Source: Aquilaria yunnanensis (lineage: Eukaryota > Streptophyta > Magnoliopsida > Malvales > Thymelaeaceae). From it: DNA of 64,000 nt. This document shows, piece after piece, positions 60,446 through 64,000 of the stretch. Location of the stretch: positions 53,326,501 to 53,390,500 of the forward strand of contig CM077593.1 in NCBI GenBank assembly GCA_039654915.1, written 5' to 3'. Position numbers and translations under genes: made by a program. The notes under the pieces are model-generated. The model was not told the origin of the DNA. It did not search any database and saw only the letters and a list, made by a program, of their open reading frames with translations. Position 1 is the first letter of the stretch. Each line of letters begins with the position of its first letter.

Positions 60446-60545
60446 AGGTTGCTAAGTGATAGCGCTTGGCCTATTTGTCAGGTTGCTAAGTGATTGCGCT
60501 TGGCCTGTATATGTGTCAGGTTGCTAAGTGATTGCACTTGGCCTG
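60446..60545. repeat. Tandem repeat, three units, right LTR
   Basis: Units start at 60446, 60480 and 60518 and match the left LTR array. Confidence 0.9.
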
Positions 60546-61339
60546 ATACAGAGGACTACTTGAGGAGAGGTCTACCGACCTAGTTTATATATATATGACT
60601 AGTACCCTCATGCTGTGTGAGCTCGCAGCCAGAGTCCTAGTAATTTTTCTTGCAGGTACATCGAAGACCCTTACTGAGAATGTTGAATTCTCACTCCCTG
60701 TTTGTTATGCAGAGTCTGGAGTAGCAGGACCGGATAATCACTGAGGATTATCACGGTAGTACCTTTTTGTCTGTAAAGGTACGGTAGTTGAGAAACTTTA
60801 AGTTTCTAGCCTGCTTAAGTGTTTAGTTGGTCTGTTGGTCAGGTTGTGGTACTAACTTGCTTCTTCCTTTGGCTGCAGAGCCTAGTAGCACTTGGCACAG
60901 GACTTGTGAGACTCGCCACTGGGACAGGAGTCCAAAGTGGGAGCTAGGGTAAAAGATCTCAGCAAAGTCTTGTATTTTGATACAGTACTTTATTTTGCCT
61001 CCAGTATTTATGTTATAAAGAGTCCTTGACTCAGGGGATTGTTCTCTGGGTGAGAGCATTAGTTACTTATGTATAAATGCTTTCACGAGCGGTGTATGTG
61101 TAGTTAATCACTCAAAGGTTGATTTTGCTATGCTTTGGCATTTTGTATTTATTTATATAGAATTTTACTTAGCCGGCTAAATGTCTAAATGATTAAATGT
61201 TTTATGGTTTTAACAAACCAAGTCAAAGCATAAGTGCATACAAATTGCATTTCTAGGTTAATCAACTAGTAGCATTGGATTTAATCCACACACATAACCA
61301 GCTAGCCAATTACAATCCACCGTGAGACAAACGCTCACA

Positions 61340-61374
61340 GGGTATCCCGGGCAGAGGCACGGGGGATCGTGTCA
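61340..61374 (+). other. Second copy of Tekay 5' leader after the right LTR
   Basis: GGGTATCCCGGGCAG.GGCACGG and ATCGTGTCA match 54003-54037. This leader normally follows only a 5' LTR. The match ends before the primer site. The following DNA is the inverted family X repeat. Confidence 0.88.
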
Positions 61375-63502
61375 CCGTAGGTCATCAGAACAACACCCCT
61401 AGTGTACATACTCAAGTGACCCTCTTGAGCAGTATGTAAATACATGCATATTGGTCTAACCATAACACACATATTTACATTTATGCACACTATGGCAGCT
61501 AAGAAGGAAAACACAAGCACAAGTCTTAGTTTTGGCTTCAACACATTAGGCAATCTTGTTAAGTTATAGTGACCAGCTATTGCGCCAGTAACTTCCACTA
61601 ATAAACTGTATCATTCTAGCCACATACCCCCTGTTTTATTCATTCCATTAACAAGTAGAGACTTAGAGAAAACCAAGGAGTTTTGTTTTACATCAAAATC
61701 CCACCTATGGACCAAGTTATGGATTTTTTAAGTTGGTTACAAAATTCTGATCAAATGAACAGTAACTCAGCCAAATTTCCAATGTCATATCTTTGGCTAC
61801 AGGGATCTAAATCCCAAAATTCCAACTCCGAGATAACCCTCTCGATGTCCTCTAGGTTTTTTTAAAATTTTATACTAAGATTCCTTCTACACAGGGAGAT
61901 ATAGAACTTTAAGTCCAGTGTCAAAATGCTGGTCACTTTATGACCATTTTGCCCATACAAAATTTCATAAGTGTTCAAACGCTTCATTCACAAGGGGAAA
62001 GCCCTCCAAGGCTATCCCATATATGTCCATTACACAAAGGAATTACATTCCCTTCATTTTAACAACTTTATGTGACCAAACCAGAATTTACAAGTAAGTA
62101 GCCTATCATTCACGCTTAGGCAGCTTTGCACCACATCACTTACATAGCCAAAAGATTACCCAAATGTTCGCATACTTGTCTCATCTTACATACACTGCAT
62201 GTACATGAATACATGAACTACATAATGGTATTAACTCAGCTAAATACACACCCTAAGTTACAGGAATGCCTGAGACACAATGGACTCCAGAACAGGATGC
62301 TGGACAGCTGCTGCAGAACACAATAAGTATCACCATTAAAAATACCAAATGTGCTCGTTAAATCACTAAAATTTCCAGATCATAACTAGACATATCGAAG
62401 TTCATGTAATTGAAATTTCAGATTAAAAATCAAATCACAAAGGTTAGTTTGAGGGTGATCTTTCAGCTGGACCTGAAATGACTGAATTGAGGGGAGTAAG
62501 TTTCATTGAGAAACTTAGTAAGGGTAGCACTTGGATTCAATAGGCAATGTAACCATCATTAAAACCAAAATCCAAAGACACCAATACACAAAAACCACAA
62601 TGCATATATACAAGATAAAGCAACCAAATGCAGCAACCATTCACAAACAACAAACACATGAAATGTGGCAGCAACATATACCATAGGTTAGTCCATAAAA
62701 CACATAATAAACATAACCAAATCACTATGGCAGCCCTCCCCAAGCTAATGCTTGGTCTTAGGAGGATTTTAACACTAGTTAGTACTAACTTTAGGCTCTA
62801 GAAACCCTCATTCTACTGCCATCTTTGTGCACTTCACACTGGGTCACAAAACGTTCAATAAGTGCACTCCCTTCACTAAGCTTGGTTCATCAAGCTCATG
62901 GGTCTCTACCAAGCCAAGCCATAGCTCCATGGTTGCTTGAAAATATAGAAAACAACCCATGAGAGCAAGAGAACCCTTACCAAAGCGGGTAGGCTGAAAA
63001 TCAAGCTTGATCCTTGAAGTATCTAAGAAATAGCTCTAGTTTGCTTCCAATTGCTTCCTTTTGCCTTCAATTTCAATCAATTGCAAGTTTGAAGGTGTGA
63101 TGGCTATGGAGGAAGTATGGTTGTGTTCTTGGTCTGCGGGAGGATGAAAATGGGAGAGGGATAACTGATTTGGCCACTTAAGTGGCCTTAAATGTGCTTA
63201 ACCTTACTTTATGTCAGTTTCTTTCTCACTAATTATGGTTTCTTTGTCTTAAACTCATTGGTATACATGTGCCCAACATTTTTGACTAATTATCAAGTCT
63301 TGGCTGCCTCCCCCATGGTGGGATAACCCCACAATTCCACCCTTAGACTTAAGTCAAAAGCTTCAATACCTTAAGGTTTACACTAGGACATTTAGGTCCT
63401 TATTGCCTTTAGTGTTTCCTTTGTCCAAACTTATCTTCCATGAATAATTTGGTTCTCCAATAACACTTTCATACTATTTATATCCTTCCCATATGTTAGG
63501 AA
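61375..63502 (-). repeat. LTR-like repeat, family X, inverted
   Basis: On the minus strand it matches 44000-45553, then continues beyond where Tat2 cut that copy. A hairpin AAGTTTC/GAAACTT lies at 62498-62516. The block at 62761-62880 is the clear reverse complement of 44750-44840 (TTAGTACTAACT, GGTTTCTAGAGCCTAAAG). It lacks the first roughly 270 bp of the repeat because the plus-oriented copy starts at 63503. Open frames here (for example 61335-61598 and 62537-62743) have no recognisable content. Confidence 0.65.
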
Positions 63503-64000
63503 TGTTACCACCTCACAAAATGGGAGAATTACAGGTGTGTCATAATGGCTAAAAACCATTATATTGTGTAATTCTCACCATAGTGATTGAAGTGTGGGGG
63601 GGTAAAAGGCATGATCAACACCTCCTTAAAAGTGCTCCAAGTTGGTAACTTGGTCCTCAAGAAAAGCCTTAAGGGTTGCTTGTTTGTCATGCAACCTATG
63701 GACTTTTTTGTAAGGTTTTGGAAATTCGGGTACTTAATTGCAAAACTCTCAAGAAAGATATTTGGAGAGTTATGAGAAGGATATGAATGATATGAAAGTG
63801 CTATTGGAGGACCAAATTGCTCATGGAAGACAACTAAAGACAAAGAAAACACAAAAAGGCATAAAGGACCTAAGTGTCCTAGTGTAAGCCTTATGATGTG
63901 TACGTTTTTTACTTAAGTCAAATGGAGCAATTTGGAGATTTCCCAGCATGGGGGAGGCAGCCAAGGCTTGATAATTAGTCAACAATGGTGGGCACATGTG
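63503..64000 (+). repeat. LTR-like repeat, family X, runs off the window
   Basis: It begins TGTTACCACC like 43852 and shares GGTCCT.AAGAAA and AACCTATGGACT with it. From about 63770 it is the inverted partner of about 63490-63240. Confidence 0.65.

Larger units (their letters stand above)
51525..61339 (+). mobile_element. Tekay2: full-length chromovirus with open gag-pol
   Basis: LTRs are at 51525-54002 (2478 bp) and 58861-61339 (2479 bp). The primer site, one uninterrupted gag-pol frame and the polypurine tract lie between. It belongs to the same family group as Tekay1 but to a distinct LTR subfamily (different palindrome array, extra tandem units). No target-site duplication is found: GGAGT precedes the left LTR, while the right LTR is followed by GGGTATCCC, the start of the 5' leader. 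The right end therefore is not an original insertion border. Most of the two LTRs is nearly identical, except one tract in the right LTR. Confidence 0.93.
58861..61339 (+). repeat. Tekay2 right LTR (mosaic)
   Basis: It is nearly identical to the left LTR except about 59129-59330, which instead matches Tekay1 14190-14390 (for example TTGGTGATCTTGG and GCTGCCATTAACAC). It contains the palindrome array (59889-60018), tandem units (60446-60545) and the hairpin (60676-60692). Confidence 0.95.

Noticed and set aside
1..64000. Endogenous pararetrovirus or envelope-bearing element
   Set aside because: All pol regions carry LTR-element features (integrase, LTRs). No movement protein, coat protein or envelope-like frame was seen.

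Overview
The window is nuclear DNA from a flowering plant and is almost entirely transposable-element sequence. The lineages seen are Ty1/copia elements, Ty3/gypsy elements of chromovirus (Tekay/Del-like) and Tat/Ogre-like type, a hAT-type transposase relic and a LINE relic. I find no intact host gene, no tRNA or rRNA gene, no CRISPR array and no sign of bacterial or organellar DNA. The species cannot be named from the sequence. The window opens with a HindIII site (AAGCTT), as a HindIII clone end would.

Layout. 1-1045: decayed hAT/TTF-type transposase. 1046-2469: AT-rich, no gene seen. 2475-3890: solo copia LTR with GTAGA duplications. 3945-4345: LINE endonuclease remnant. 4346-8176: old, inverted gypsy LTR material. 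8177-12585: Tat-like element (Tat1) cut off in its RNase H region and fused in frame to a copia element (Copia2, 12586-34773). Copia2 is split by a full-length Tekay-like element (Tekay1, 13933-31851), whose 3' LTR is split by a full-length copia element on the minus strand (Copia1, 23259-31577). 34774-41449: chromovirus remnant (GypsyC), probably the host of Copia2, itself interrupted by a 3.85-kb Ogre-like solo LTR (35856-39707) and a copia solo LTR (41450-42866). 42872-45555: LTR-like repeats. 45556-50988: second, badly decayed Tat element (Tat2) carrying a copia solo LTR in its own LTR. 50989-51524: truncated copia LTR cut by Tekay2. 51525-61339: Tekay2, with one open 1574-aa Gag-Pol frame, the only apparently intact protein-coding gene here. 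61375-64000: two LTR-like repeats in inverted orientation.

How the parts relate. Insertions can be ordered by who interrupts whom: GypsyC, then Copia2, then Tekay1, then Copia1. Six insertions keep perfect 5-bp target-site duplications (GTAGA, AAAAC, TTAGT, CTAGA, TAAGC, TCACA), which fixes their borders to the base. The copia family is present as one full element, one truncated element, three solo LTRs and one cut LTR, so LTR-LTR recombination and truncation have been frequent.

Points most worth following: (1) a hairpin at the same place in all the related gypsy LTR families, with changed stem sequences but kept pairing and flanks; (2) arrays of GC palindromes around ACGCGT in the Tekay LTRs; (3) the right LTR of Tekay2, which carries a roughly 200-bp tract of the Tekay1 subfamily and is followed by 5'-leader sequence instead of a target-site duplication; (4) a pol frame that reads through the polypurine tract and ends inside the 3' LTR. 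No host-defence or other non-transposon system was found.
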